From NCBI GenBank assembly GCA_021613335.1, contig JAJTWR010000065.1, positions 82,001-146,000 on the forward strand: a stretch of 64,000 bases of DNA, given 5' to 3'. A model generated the notes under the pieces. It searched no databases. It saw only the letters and a list, made by a program, of their open reading frames with translations, and was not told the origin of the DNA. The first letter of the stretch is position 1. Each line of letters opens with the position of its first letter. This document shows positions 45,319-55,573 of this stretch, piece by piece. Source of the stretch: Whitmania pigra (lineage: Eukaryota > Annelida > Clitellata > Hirudinida > Haemopidae). The position numbers and the translations under genes were made by a program.

Positions 45319-47172
45319 TCACTTGCAATCTCTCTTGGCCCATATCCACTGCGAAGCCGCTTCTGCAGCTCTGGACATGTCTGCCAAGGCCTTCGATCTG
45401 GCTTTACTGGTGAGGCCGATTTCTCTCAGAAATGTGTAGGTGGATTGACCGACCATGCCTCTTGCTCCGACCTCGAAGGCGAAGAACCACACCTTGTACC
45501 CTTTTTGCATGAGATCCATGTATCTTTCTTCTTTCAGCGTGTTGCTCTGTCCGATCCTGTCTTCCCATGGCACCGTCAGTTCCGCCAATACAAACGTGTC
45601 TGTCTTTGTTGATGACAGAACCACGTCCGGCCTCTTGCCGCTTTCAGCCAGCACCTGGGGATAGTGCCGCAATCCTTCCACATCGGCCGCAATTTCCCAG
45701 TCGTTGGCGTTTTCAAGGATATGTCTCCTTTTGGCTCTGCATCTGTTCCTCGCGAACTGGGAGGCGCCCTCGCGCAGGAAATAGACTCTTCTCTGGGGAG
45801 CAGATTCCTGAGCGTTGGCGCTGGAGCAGGCAGCCTTTATCGCCTCAATTGCAACGAGGAGGACCTGGTTGTGGCGCCAGGTGAAGCAGCCGTGGGCAAG
45901 AGCGTAGCTGCAGCCGGACAGGACATGTCTGAGAGTCTGTCTCTCTCCGCAGAGCGTGCATGTGGCGTCCTGGGTGATTTGCCATTTCTGCAAGTTGTCG
46001 CGTGAGGGCAGCACGTCATAGATTGATCGGACGACAAAGGCCAGTCTGAGTGGAGACATGTTCCACATTTCGTTCCACGTGATCGATCTCTGCACGACGT
46101 CTTCCCACGTGGTCCATTGTCCCTGTTGGGCCTGCTGCACTGCCTTTGCAATCCTTTCGCTCTCCAGATCCCTCCGGCATTCTTGCACCACTAGCGAGGC
46201 TCTGACTGAAGCACTCGCTTTGGACCATCTTGTGAAGTGATTCCAGCCGACGCTATGGCGGTCGTGCTGGGTTTGGCCCTTTATCTCTTCGAACTTCAAG
46301 GCTTTTTCTGCTTTCGTGATTTCCTCTTGAGCCTTGAGTTTCCTTCCTGATCTGAGCAGTGGGTTGATTTCGCGGATATTTGGATCCTCGGAATTGTTGA
46401 TCATCAACTGTGTCCTGATCTTCCCCACTTTGTACTCCTCCGCAATGGATCTCAGTGGCAACCGCAGCCGTGCGCTCTTGCTGTACAGCGCAACCGAGGA
46501 CAAACCCGGCGGAAATCCCAGCCATACCCGAATTCGCCGACTGATGCCCTTCTCCAACGTCTCCACGAAGGGAAGACCTATCTCATAAATGGTGAGAGGC
46601 CACAGGAGTCTTGGCAGCAGAACAAACTGGGATATCCACACTTTGAATTTACCGGGCAACGGGGATCGATCGATTGCGTCCATCCCCTCGTTGCACTGCT
46701 TTCTGATGGCTATCTCCTGTTTCCTGTCAGACAAATCTGCATCGAATACCCTTCCTAGGCTTTTTACGTGTTCTTCCGATAAAGTGGGGATTCTTTGGTC
46801 CGCTACGAAGAAGGACACATTCTCGCAAATTTTGCCTCATGTTAGGGCGAGGCTTCTGGACTTTGCGGGCTTGAACTTCATTCTGCACCACCCAAGCAGG
46901 TCGTTCACTTTGTTTATAGTTCTTTGCATCACCTGCTTCCTGTTTGTGATGAGGGTGGTGTCGTCCATGAATGCCTTGACTGGGGGCATGTGCAGACCCC
47001 CGCCGATGTGCGCCGGTGGGATACATGGTTCCGCTGCGTTGAGAATGACCTGGATAGCCAATACGAAGAGGGCGGGCGAGATGGCGCAACCCATGGCAAT
47101 GCCAACCTGTAATTGGACCCGTCTTGTCGTAAAGGTTTTGGTAGTGAACCTCATTTCGAACCCGTCGAACAA
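45319..47172 (-). pseudogene. HERO/R2-type LINE ORF, 5'-truncated, one nonsense codon
   Basis: The minus-strand frame begins inside the RT (VGIAMGCAISPALFVLAIQV), passes the active site FMDDTTLIT and reaches SLALT. A TGA at about 46838-46836 then interrupts it. The same frame continues for 499 codons (GKICENVSFFVADQRIP, WLGFPPGLSSVALYSKSARL). The zinc motif CTLCGERQTLRHVLSGC is present, as is the restriction-like endonuclease block RPDVVLSSTKTDTFVLAELT. The nonsense codon is a plausible CGA-to-TGA change. GC content is higher than in the surroundings. The element extends to about 44690 and is 5'-truncated near 47185. Confidence 0.85.
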
Positions 47173-47244
47173 TTGTTGGTATTAACTGTTAGTACTAACG
47201 GTCATTAAGTAATAACATTTGAGCAAATGCATTCTTTTGGTGTT

Positions 47245-47580
47245 TTTTATTATGTATTACAATCACAAATGTTTGTTAATTTTTAACAGTAACATTTTGT
47301 CACTCATTCTGGTCCTTCGGCTGTTCATTGTTATACCAGCAGAGCTGAATAAACGTTCAACAGCTGCACTAGCTGCAGAGTAGAGTTCAACTGGATAAAT
47401 AATTTCTTCGAGGTCTGGCTTCCAGATGCTCATGTCATCTGATCGGTCTCAAAGATATTGCATCAGAATATCAGTGTGAGACACAGTTGACTTTGTGCAA
47501 TTTTAGAAACTGTCTTCACCACTGTCAGCATCAGATGAATGAGATGCTTTCTCCGATTTAACAAAAACAACCTGCGACAA
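47245..47580 (-). pseudogene. hAT transposase C-terminal remnant
   Basis: The minus-strand reading MSIWKPDLEEIIYPVELYSA, then SAAVERLFSSAGITMNSRR and MSDKMLLLKINKHL ending in a stop at about 47247, is the hAT dimerisation domain. Upstream the reading decays into stops. It belongs to the element 44518-47874. Confidence 0.85.
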
Positions 47581-47882
47581 CCACAATAACAAAAGAACGA
47601 CTGATGGAAAGTGAAAGGTTCTCAAACGAACCATTGATTAATCTAGAATTTTACATAAATTTTAAAATAAAATTAAACTAATTTACAATTGTATTTATGT
47701 AACTTTGTAACGCCTTGTGCCAAAAAGGTTACGAATTAAATGTATGACCGTAAATAGTAATTTGTTACAAGTAAAGTAGGAAATTTTTTGTGTAATTGTT
47801 ACAAGTAAAAATTACCAAAAAAAGTAATTAACTAAGTATCGTAATTACATGTAATTCGTTACTGCACAACACTGACTGTTGC

Positions 47883-48178
47883 ACCTAAAATGAAATTGAT
47901 AGTAATAGTTTCATTGCAGAAGTAACATTTAACATTTATCACGTCGATATCCCATCTGCATCCACTGAAAAATGAAATAAACTATTACCGTAACAGCTCC
48001 AAAGTTTGAAAAATCTCGATAGAAAGATTTAACGTCTATGAAAGTCTATACAAATGCCAAGAAGATGTCACATTTATGATACAAATTTAATCGTTCGGAT
48101 CACGAAAAATACGAGGTAGAACGTGCGAGTTTACTAGCAAGCCAACAAGTTAATTCTTCACAGTCACTAAGCAAAAAA
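47883..48178. other. intergenic, nothing recognised
   Basis: AT-rich; part of it may be the diverged 3' half of the minus-strand LTR whose start is at 48796. Confidence 0.4.
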
Positions 48179-48720
48179 GAGAGAGAGTGCGAGCTTATTT
48201 ATTTATTTGATTATAGTCCTTTGCATAACTAATGCTTTGGACTAGAGAGTGCGTGTAGGTAGTAATTAAATTAACGTCCATTGCAAACTAGATGATTGGG
48301 ACGGAGCAGGACTACCTGCTCAATTCCAAAGCCGTTCCCGGTTGTACTGAAATACCGAGTCAACGCGCCGGAGTAGCCAGGACCAGCTGAGGCAACCTTA
48401 GTTTACAAAAATAGCTGTACATCAACATCCTCTGCTGGAGATCATAGAAAAACTAGAAATTAATGACAAGCCTACAAAATGGCTTGAGCTACTAGAAGTA
48501 GCTTATATTGGTAGAGAGTGCGAGCTTATATTGTTATATTGTTTCTTTAACGTTCGTTGCACAGCTAGACGATTAGGACGGTTCACCTGCAACGGGGTTC
48601 GAATCCTCCTCGGGCGCACCGGAGAGTGCGAGCGTAATGTTTTATTAATGTTTTATTAACGTCCGTTGCATGTCTAGATGATTAGGACGGTGCACCCGCA
48701 GCGGGGAAGAGTGCGAGCGG
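48179..48720 (-). repeat. ladder of LINE/SINE tails at one target site
   Basis: Copies of GAGAGTGCGAG occur at about 48181, 48246 (GAGAGTGCGTG), 48515, 48621 and 48706. Between them lie four different minus-oriented 3'-tail fragments: TTATTTATTTGATTATAGTC (48194 on), AACGTCCATTGCAAACTAGA (48273 on), AACGTTCGTTGCACAGCTAG (48549 on) and AACGTCCGTTGCATGTCTAG (48658 on). The third carries a tRNA T-arm-like GGTTCGAATCC. Confidence 0.8.
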
Positions 48721-48796
48721 TTTCTCAAGGCTATTTATAGTGCCCATTCTATTGTGTTCTTGGCGCGCTCCACTCTTAATGGTTCTCACCACAACA
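48709..48796 (-). mobile_element. 5' part of a diverged LTR (family of 55355)
   Basis: Read on minus, TGTTGTGGTGAGAACC, then GTGGAGCGCGCCAAGAACAC and CTATAAATAGCCTTGAG, then CCGCTCGCACTC match the LTR at 55355-55445 with moderate divergence. The sequence then breaks at the insertion ladder. The LTR end beyond it (near 48150-48065) is not clear. Confidence 0.75.
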
Positions 48797-49623
48797 ATAA
48801 ATGTTCAAAATATCTAGTAAGAAGAGAGATTGATTGAAATCTATGAGATGACATCGCTTAACTTGATAAATCTTCTAATTATTTTCCAGGCCTTTAAAAG
48901 AGACTCATGAATACCATTTTTCTATGATTCTACCTCTGTAACGCAAATGTGATGTTTTCCCATTTCTTCATTTCGCTACATTGTCAAACTGGATTATCCA
49001 TTGAAATTGTGAGCAGCAGTGTTCTTCAAGGACAAACTCATTCGCAACATTGCAATTTGGTTGGGGTTTTGTAGTCAAACCTCTCATATGTTCGATACAA
49101 ACCTCTGCAGGAGGCTGGCTTTGACTGTTAACAGATTTATCCTAATTGAGAATTTCATTCGATCCGCATATTCTGATTCGTCTACAATTTCTGGTTTTAC
49201 ATGCCTTAAACTGCTGAACTGTCGGTACATCTCTGTCAATTTTCAACTTTCAACCAGTCTATCTCTAGATTCCTCTGTGCCTGAGAGCATTGATCCCCAA
49301 ACTGCTTTCATCGGTTTCATTTTCTACCGAAACTAGCGAAGCAATCGGATGTCGAACTGACGCATGAGCGAGTGGCATGATTTTTCATTAAATGAGTCAT
49401 AGATTCCCATTCAGCTCAACATTGACAAACTCTTTCACAACGTTAACCTTATCCAGATTATATATATAGTAAAATTCTACTGTTTAAATTTTTTGATTGT
49501 TTTTTTTATCAAACCCTAACTATCACTTTTTGGTTTCATGAGTTGTAACAGCTAAAACAACAATTACTAAATTACGATACCTTAAACTTCATATGAATTT
49601 TTAAAATCCAATGAATTAATTAC
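48797..49623. other. no exon assigned; expected 3' end of the minus receptor gene
   Basis: This is where the stalk, membrane and tail exons of the gene at 49624-54144 should lie by analogy with its paralogue. One small candidate stalk exon, reading NETDES with a preceding TAG acceptor, lies near 49331-49311 (minus). No hydrophobic segment followed by a stop was found. Confidence 0.4.
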
Positions 49624-52600
49624 CATCGACTTCAAAACAGTATTCACCGATGAATCCTGGCTTACAACGTTTGCACTTTCCAAACATATCGTAATCAGAC
49701 TCTGGATCGCATCGAAAAAGTTGCGAGCACGTCATTGAACGATTTTTGCACGCTATAAAAAGGTAAAGCAGATAGCTAAAACTGTCATGACAACTGAGCT
49801 ATTTTAAAATACAATAATTATGTTACTGGCATATAAGGCCTCATATGAACTTGATCCGCAGTACTCAGACGGACTCCCAGTGCATGGTTTGTCGCAGTTT
49901 CTGGCTCTATGTGACAATATCGGGAGCTCAGAGTCACCACATAAGCAAAAATGTCCATCCTTTTAACGCGTAAATAAGAGAAGTTTAAATATTTATTATA
50001 TGAAAGCATTCATCAAAGTTTCAAGATAATTTTATTAAATTTAAAAAAATGCAAAGTCAAGATCATTTTATGAACAAACACTCTGCCCTTAGATTTGCAT
50101 GTGCGTGATTGTCACACTTGCGCAAGCATTTCTCAACTGTCATGTCGTCATCAGGACGTTGATCAGTAGTACCACTGAAATAATGGCATCCTACAAACCA
50201 GGGCAATGGTGGTTTAACTGTCAAAATATAATGTCAAACAATTACATGAAGCAATTGGGCATCAAATATTATGTCATTTAGTAACTGTTGCCGTAAATCA
50301 CAAGATTCTGAATTTTGTTTCCGTTTATTATCAATTAACACTTCAAATGAAACATATAACTCTCAACTGATATAACTGAGTTTAAATACTTTAATTTAAG
50401 CCACTATTGTGCCTCTATTTATTTATTTGATTAACGTCCGTTGCATAACTAGAATGATTTGGACTTACTACTGTGCCTTTCCAACAAACGCCATTTTATA
50501 GCCAGTGTTATACGTTAATCTAAACGATTATTGCCAAGTTTAAGCTATATTTTATTAGTTTTAGTTAGTTTAAGCAACCAACTTTGCACACATCAACGAC
50601 GTCACAGGATATTGACACTTTCAAGAGGAATGTCAGTGTCCTGACTGCAATTAATTATAATATTTATTTTATTTAATTGTGCGTTTTCTTTAATGTCGCG
50701 GAGGTGTGATGAACGTGATTTGGCGTTTTTGTCGTGTGTCAGGGACCACGCGATTCAATGATTGAATGCGCAGTAAAACCTTTTGCAAGCCTTTGATATA
50801 TGTATATATAAGGCGCCATGCAGAAGGCAGCTGAGCTTTTCGCCTCAAGGAATGACCGGCCCAATCTTCCCTGAGGAAAGAAATCAGATTCAATACAAAT
50901 CTATCTGGGTTCCTTGCTTAGCAATCCAGCGAGTGTGGACAGATGGATTTGCAAAAATCGGAGTCAGTTACTTTGGTGAATTATCAAAAACTACTCGTAC
51001 TTTATCTGGTTTCTGAGGATGAAATACAACATGATGAGGTAGATACCATGAACTTGGTTCTGCTAATACTTTCTGGGCATGACCTTGCAATTGTAATTGT
51101 AACTTCATTTATATAGCGCCATATGCATTGCGTCAGAGACGCTTCTTGTAACCATTTATATAGCGCTCCTTCACAAGAACGCTGGCGGCAGTGCAGTCTG
51201 GGAACTCGACACATTACCTCTGTTGCCATTACCGCCCCATGCAGGCACGTAACCCATTCGGCTAACCCGGCCAGTTCTACCAAACCTTTCATAAAGTTTA
51301 TATATTTCTCTTTCAGGTTTTGATCCTTAATTAGTTTAATCTTAAGTTCTTTAAGCCTAGTTTCTGTTTGAACTCTGTTAGTAGGCATTTCACAATTCTT
51401 CGATCTGAATGGCAAAGATAAATGATAATGGCCATGTACAAACTGAATATTCTCATTCATCATAGCCAAAAAGATATTATCTTCTTGTGAAACAACTTCT
51501 GTATCAATATACAATTTGATTTCATCTTTGACAAAATATCTTGATTTGATGGTTCATTAAAATCAGACTGAAACATTTGCAACCTCATGTCATTCAATTG
51601 AATCTATTGAATTTGCATTGCTGGTCTTGAGAAATTAGTTCTTAAACAAACTATTTTTTCATTTTGTTAATGCCTTGTTCAGTTTTATCGTTGGACCGCA
51701 TATGGACCAACGTAGTTCCAAATGATGATCATTACTATTGCATTTTACACATATTGATTTGGCTTTGTAATCTTGGTCAGACAAAACATTGTAGCTCTAA
51801 ATTTGAATTGATATTTTGCTTGAGAAGATTCTTTTTTAATTTCATGAGCTCTTCCAACTTTAACTTCTTTTAGACATTGGATAGTTCAACATCACACATT
51901 GCTGTTTAATAAATGCAACTAGTTTCCTAAAATTTACTCTTTCTCTAGGTGTTTCATAATCAACAACTTATTTTAACCAAACTGTTTGCATATAAACTGG
52001 AAGCTTTATAACTATTCTTCGCATGTAGAAAGAATTATTCAACTAGTTTAAGCGTGTCACTTCCTAGTCTGTCATTTATTTCAAGAGTAGCAGCATCTGC
52101 TTCTCCTTAGCTAGCAACAATTTCTTCTTCCATACTGCTTAGGCTTCAAATTAAATAAAAAAAAAAACTCGCAACTGATATAACTGAGCGTAAATACGAA
52201 ATTTTAGCCACTACTTGTGCCTTTCCAGCAAACGTCATTTAATAGCCATTGCTATCCATTAATATAAACGGTTTAAGTTATATTCAATAATTGAAACGTA
52301 CTGGATAATAATTGGAAGGAAAATAATAATAATTAGAATGCACTGGATAATAATCATTTTATCATGTTACAGGTAATGGCTGTAACAGATGGTACTTGCC
52401 TATGTAAACAGAATAACTACTTGGGCCTCCACAGTATCTGACACCATTACTACATTTAACAGAACATATTTCTATTGGCAGTAATTCTTCATTAGCAAAG
52501 TCGTCATGGCAAGCGCAAAATTTGTTGTTCTTTTAAATGACATATAATCAACAATTAATGAAAATTAGTTCAGCATAAAAATTCTCGATCTAGATCAACG

Positions 52601-54144
52601 AATGAGATAATGAGTTGGCATAATCAGAAAATTGGATTTAAACAATCATAAAAAGTTCAAACGTCGTTTTAGAAAACCATTTACATTTTCGAAAAGTAAG
52701 TTAAAGGAATTTTTTATTTAAATTATACAATAAGGAATGCAAAACAATGACAACTTTATTAGAAATGGAATAATCGAAATAGATAAAAATTACTAAATAA
52801 TTAATTAATTGATGATTACCTTAATCCCTATAAACGATTTATCCTCACTTAAGCATTTCATTTGGCAGGTAACTATATTGCCTTCCTCTAGTACCTCATC
52901 TCTTGAACCAAAACTTTTGAAGCAACCTCGATAAATCAGAACGTTTTTGTTGTCAGGCAATCCTGTAGCTAAAGCGATAATAAATTTATGACCATTTGTT
53001 GATTTTGTCGTTTGTTTTGAAGACGTGCAAGTTCACAAATCATACCGAGAGTATGCAATTCAACTTCTGCAACACTGAAACCAATATTGTGTACACCATT
53101 TAATTGGAATTCTGGGAACAATTTGGCTACTGGCTGGCAGTTCATTCGCATACCATTACCTGGCGTGGGTAGTTTGAAGGGATATTCGGAACACAACGTG
53201 TTATGTGAATCTTCTCTGAAGTAACCTTTAAAATGATTTAGCTGCCCTTCTGTATTGCCTACAAATGGAAAACAATTAATTCAACAAATATTGAAATAAC
53301 CTGGGGTCCGAGAACTAGTAAGTTTTAGAATAAAGTTTATCAAGCAAGTATTCAGTTAACGAAACTGAATAATCGAAGGTAAGAGTTTAAGAAATTGAGG
53401 TACTTAAAAGATGCAAATGGATATTTGGGCTGTTGTTTGGATTCTCACCTGAATGTCAGGTGATTAGGTGATTAGCGAGAATGCATTCTACAACATTAAT
53501 TGAGATACCTCGTGCCCGAAAAAGATACCAAATATAAATTTAATCATTTTAGCAATATAAGCTTAATTAATTTCCAAAAACTAAGTTTACAACAATATGT
53601 ATAGAATAAAATTGTGCCACTCTTATATTCCTGGATTCCTCAAGATGAAGTTTGTAGTTATTACTGCAACGCTTGTAAATAAAGTTTGACGTATCATGCA
53701 TGTGTTAAACTATTGTATTTAAAATTAATATAAATAATAATAAATATAATAAATTAATATGGAATTGTATCAAAAGCCAATCTGCTTACCTTCTCCGTGA
53801 TAAACAACCACGTATTGCAGAGAGTACAAATCACCATAACGTATTATTACAAAAGCATGATAAGGATTTTCACACACAAATTCATAGTTTACACTCGTTT
53901 TGAAATTTGCGATACCATCGAGCATGAACGGAGTTGCATACTCTGAGTTACCACAAAATTCCCCTCTTTTGTTAAATGCTATATTAACCGAGTCTATACC
54001 TAAAGTAGGACCTTAGTTTTAATCATAACAAGGTAATCAAACTTACATAGTTAAATTAAATCAATATTTTGGCGTCGGATTATTCAAATTACCTGTAAAC
54101 AATTGAAGTAAATAAAGTAAACCAAAAATCCGATAACAGAACAT
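49624..54144 (-). CDS. fucolectin-WSC-WSC-EGF protein, paralogue of the 19327 gene (3' end not found)
   Basis: Exons in gene order: 54144-54093, 53999-53790, 53258-53046, 52968-52820, 52529-52400, 50217-50087, 49959-49827, 49752-49624. Exon 1 encodes a clean signal peptide ([16 protein letters not shown]). Exons 2-3 encode a fucolectin-type domain ([24 protein letters not shown]). Exons 4-5 encode WSC1 ([24 protein letters not shown]), exons 6-7 WSC2 ([23 protein letters not shown]) and exon 8 the EGF-like module ([13 protein letters not shown]). Phases match the plus-strand paralogue exon by exon; the 130- and 133-nt exons are identical in length. Introns 5 and 6 appear to start with GC rather than GT. 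The membrane and tail exons are missing or beyond recognition, so it may be secreted, truncated or a pseudogene. The role is inferred to be glycan binding. Confidence 0.75.
50358..50560. repeat. repeat copy A (candidate BEL/Pao LTR)
   Basis: CAACTGATATAACTGAG through GCCTTTCCAACAAACGCC to AAGCTATATTTTATTAG matches 52160-52290. A LINE tail of about 50 bp (50416-50467) is inserted in this copy only. The two copies flank BEL/Pao-like fragments, so they may be its LTRs. Confidence 0.6.
50416..50467 (-). mobile_element. ultra-short LINE tail insertion with TSD
   Basis: TTTATTTATTTGATTAACGT through GATTTGGACT is flanked by ACTATTGTGCCTCT and ACTACTGTGCCTTT. The matching place at 52200-52222 reads ACTACTTGTGCCTTTCCAGC with no insert, giving the empty site. 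Confidence 0.8.
50820..50990 (+). pseudogene. I-type LINE 3' fragment
   Basis: CCCTGAGGAAAGAAATCAGA, then TTGCTTAGCAATCCAGCGAG and GTGTGGACAGATGGATTTGC parallel 62696-62800 of the intact LINE. Diverged and truncated at both sides. Confidence 0.75.
51084..51281 (-). repeat. tRNA-derived SINE, near full length
   Basis: Read on minus: a head with box A (TTAGCCGAATGGGTTACGTG) and box-B-like GTGTCGAGTTCCC, then a body with two GCGCTATATAAAT blocks, ending GAAGTTACAATTACAATTAC. It is the most complete copy of the SINE seen at 1-112 and 44190-44315, and lies in BEL/Pao fragments. Confidence 0.85.
51300..52150 (-). pseudogene. BEL/Pao-like retroelement fragments
   Basis: Minus-strand readings include a gag-like segment near 52030-51890 ([12 protein letters not shown], then [20 protein letters not shown]). 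A pol segment lies at 51514-51300 ([17 protein letters not shown], then [11 protein letters not shown], then [20 protein letters not shown]). The order and wording fit the BEL/Pao gag C-terminus and the region leading into its RT. Most of the element is deleted and the frames are broken, so only fragments remain. Confidence 0.65.
52160..52290. repeat. repeat copy B (candidate BEL/Pao LTR, empty site)
   Basis: GCAACTGATATAACTGAGCG onward matches 50366-50560. It preserves the uninterrupted sequence at the point where copy A carries the LINE-tail insertion. Confidence 0.6.
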
Positions 54145-55354
54145 GAGTCCCTTCTGAACAATTTAACATTACTTAAATTCCAATAATTATAAGATCAATT
54201 AATATATTTGCGTATTATTTTTAACGACTTTGCATTATTGTTTAAGTTGTTTATTTATTTTTTGAAACGACGTATACAACCGTATACTTGTTGTGCTTTT
54301 AATTTATAACATAAACCAAATGTCATAACAAATGAAGCAGCATTGAAATATTGATATGTAGTTTATCTTTCTTTAGGACTTATTTTTATTCTGTTGTAAT
54401 GCTTTTATCAAGCAAATCCCGAATGGAAAATGATTTAACCAAAAGGTAAAATGAAGCGTAAAATAAAGCCTGTCCGAGAGAGAAGAAAAATATTACAAAA
54501 GTATCTGCATTTGAAACTATTGTGACCGATTCAACAGAACACCCAGAATTTTTTTTACTTTTAAAAACTTGTGTATTGTATAATGAACTCGAAATTATTT
54601 GTTTATTTATTTACCCATTCAAAAGGCTGCTATCCATTTGCGTAAATCTGGACAGTGCGATTTTAAAATGAACGCTTGGTGATTATTTCGGTGTAATTGA
54701 CTTTGACATTGGTTGAGTAGTTAAGATTTTTGAACCTGCTAGAGTCGTAACACAGACTTTTAACAATAGGACTTTTCGCCCTGCTAGCCTTATTCAAGTC
54801 ATTTATATGACCAGCTTCAGCAAAACCGAAAGACAAACAGTCAGCATCGATCAAGAAAAGCAAAGTTCATATAAAATTAGCACGTAATTGATAAATCTTT
54901 TGAAAAATCGATGCAAAACAATAAAGGCGTATACTAATGACATAGACCTGTTACTGTCTTTTTTTATATGGTTATTAGATGAGAGTAATTTTTTATTCAC
55001 AATTTTCTCCATGACTCGACAACTAAATCTTTTTTTAGATACATCTCGAAAATCGTTGAAAATATCAGCAATTGATCATAGATCAATGGTAAAGGATTTA
55101 TCTTAGCACTGGATTTTACCATTACTGGATTTTATTATTAATGTTTCTGTAAAACCTGTTTAAGTGGATACTCTTCACTTTCTTAATAAAGTCGAAATTG
55201 TAACTCATATAAAAGTAAAATTTATATACATCATATATGTAGCACCACATGTATACGGTCACAAACGCCTATTGTAACGCTCTTTCCATTGCTTGACAAG
55301 CTAAAGCTGCCAACACGGAAGAACACCTTGATAGAGGGAAAAACTGCATCTATG
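54145..55354. other. upstream region of the minus receptor gene, nothing else recognised
   Basis: AT-rich. Open frames at 54663-54863 and 54888-55106 have no family resemblance. A promoter for the minus gene is expected just above 54144 but could not be pinpointed. Confidence 0.5.
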
Positions 55355-55539
55355 TGTTGTGGTGAGGAACCAATGAGAGTGGAGCGCGCCATGAACACAA
55401 TGGAACATGTTCTATAAATAGCCTTGAGCTATCGCTCACTCTCTCTCTCTCATGTAGTGACCGTGTGTAGTTGTTGTTTACTTGTGAATAAACCGTTACG
55501 TTAAACCTTGCCTTTCTTCGGGATCTCAGAGATATAACA
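55355..55539 (+). repeat. 5' LTR
   Basis: 185 bp, TGTTGTGGTGAGGAACC to GAGATATAACA. It contains a TATA-like TTCTATAAATAGCC at about 55419-55432. The CT tract at 55434-55450 corresponds to the LINE target in the other LTR. Confidence 0.95.
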
Positions 55540-55542
55540 TTT

Positions 55543-55555
55543 TGGCGACGAAGAT
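55543..55555 (+). promoter_or_regulatory. primer binding site
   Basis: TGGCGACGAAG begins three bases after the LTR end, as expected for a tRNA 3'-CCA primer. The tRNA was not identified. Confidence 0.7.
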
Positions 55556-55573
55556 AAATTTGTTTCTATGTAA

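Larger units (their letters stand above)
44518..47874 (-). mobile_element. hAT transposon (CAGTGTTGT ends) carrying a LINE insertion
   Basis: Starts CAGTGTTGTAAAAATTAC and ends TACTGCACAACACTG. Flanks ACTGTTGA (44510-44517) and ACTGTTGC (47875-47882) are an 8-bp TSD with one mismatch. About 2.5 kb of its interior is a HERO/R2-type LINE (about 44690-47185). A transposase remnant remains on the minus strand at 47245-47580. Confidence 0.85.

Noticed and set aside
45455..46588. Several plus-strand frames of 70-113 residues
   Set aside because: Antisense to the GC-richer HERO/R2-type LINE ORF.
48549..48620. Possible tRNA gene (T-arm GGTTCGAATCC)
   Set aside because: No acceptor, D-arm or anticodon arm pairs around it; it is part of a SINE/LINE tail in the insertion ladder.
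49019..49336. 105-residue plus frame beside the minus receptor gene
   Set aside because: No domain resemblance or splice signals; probably a chance frame in intergenic or 3' gene sequence.
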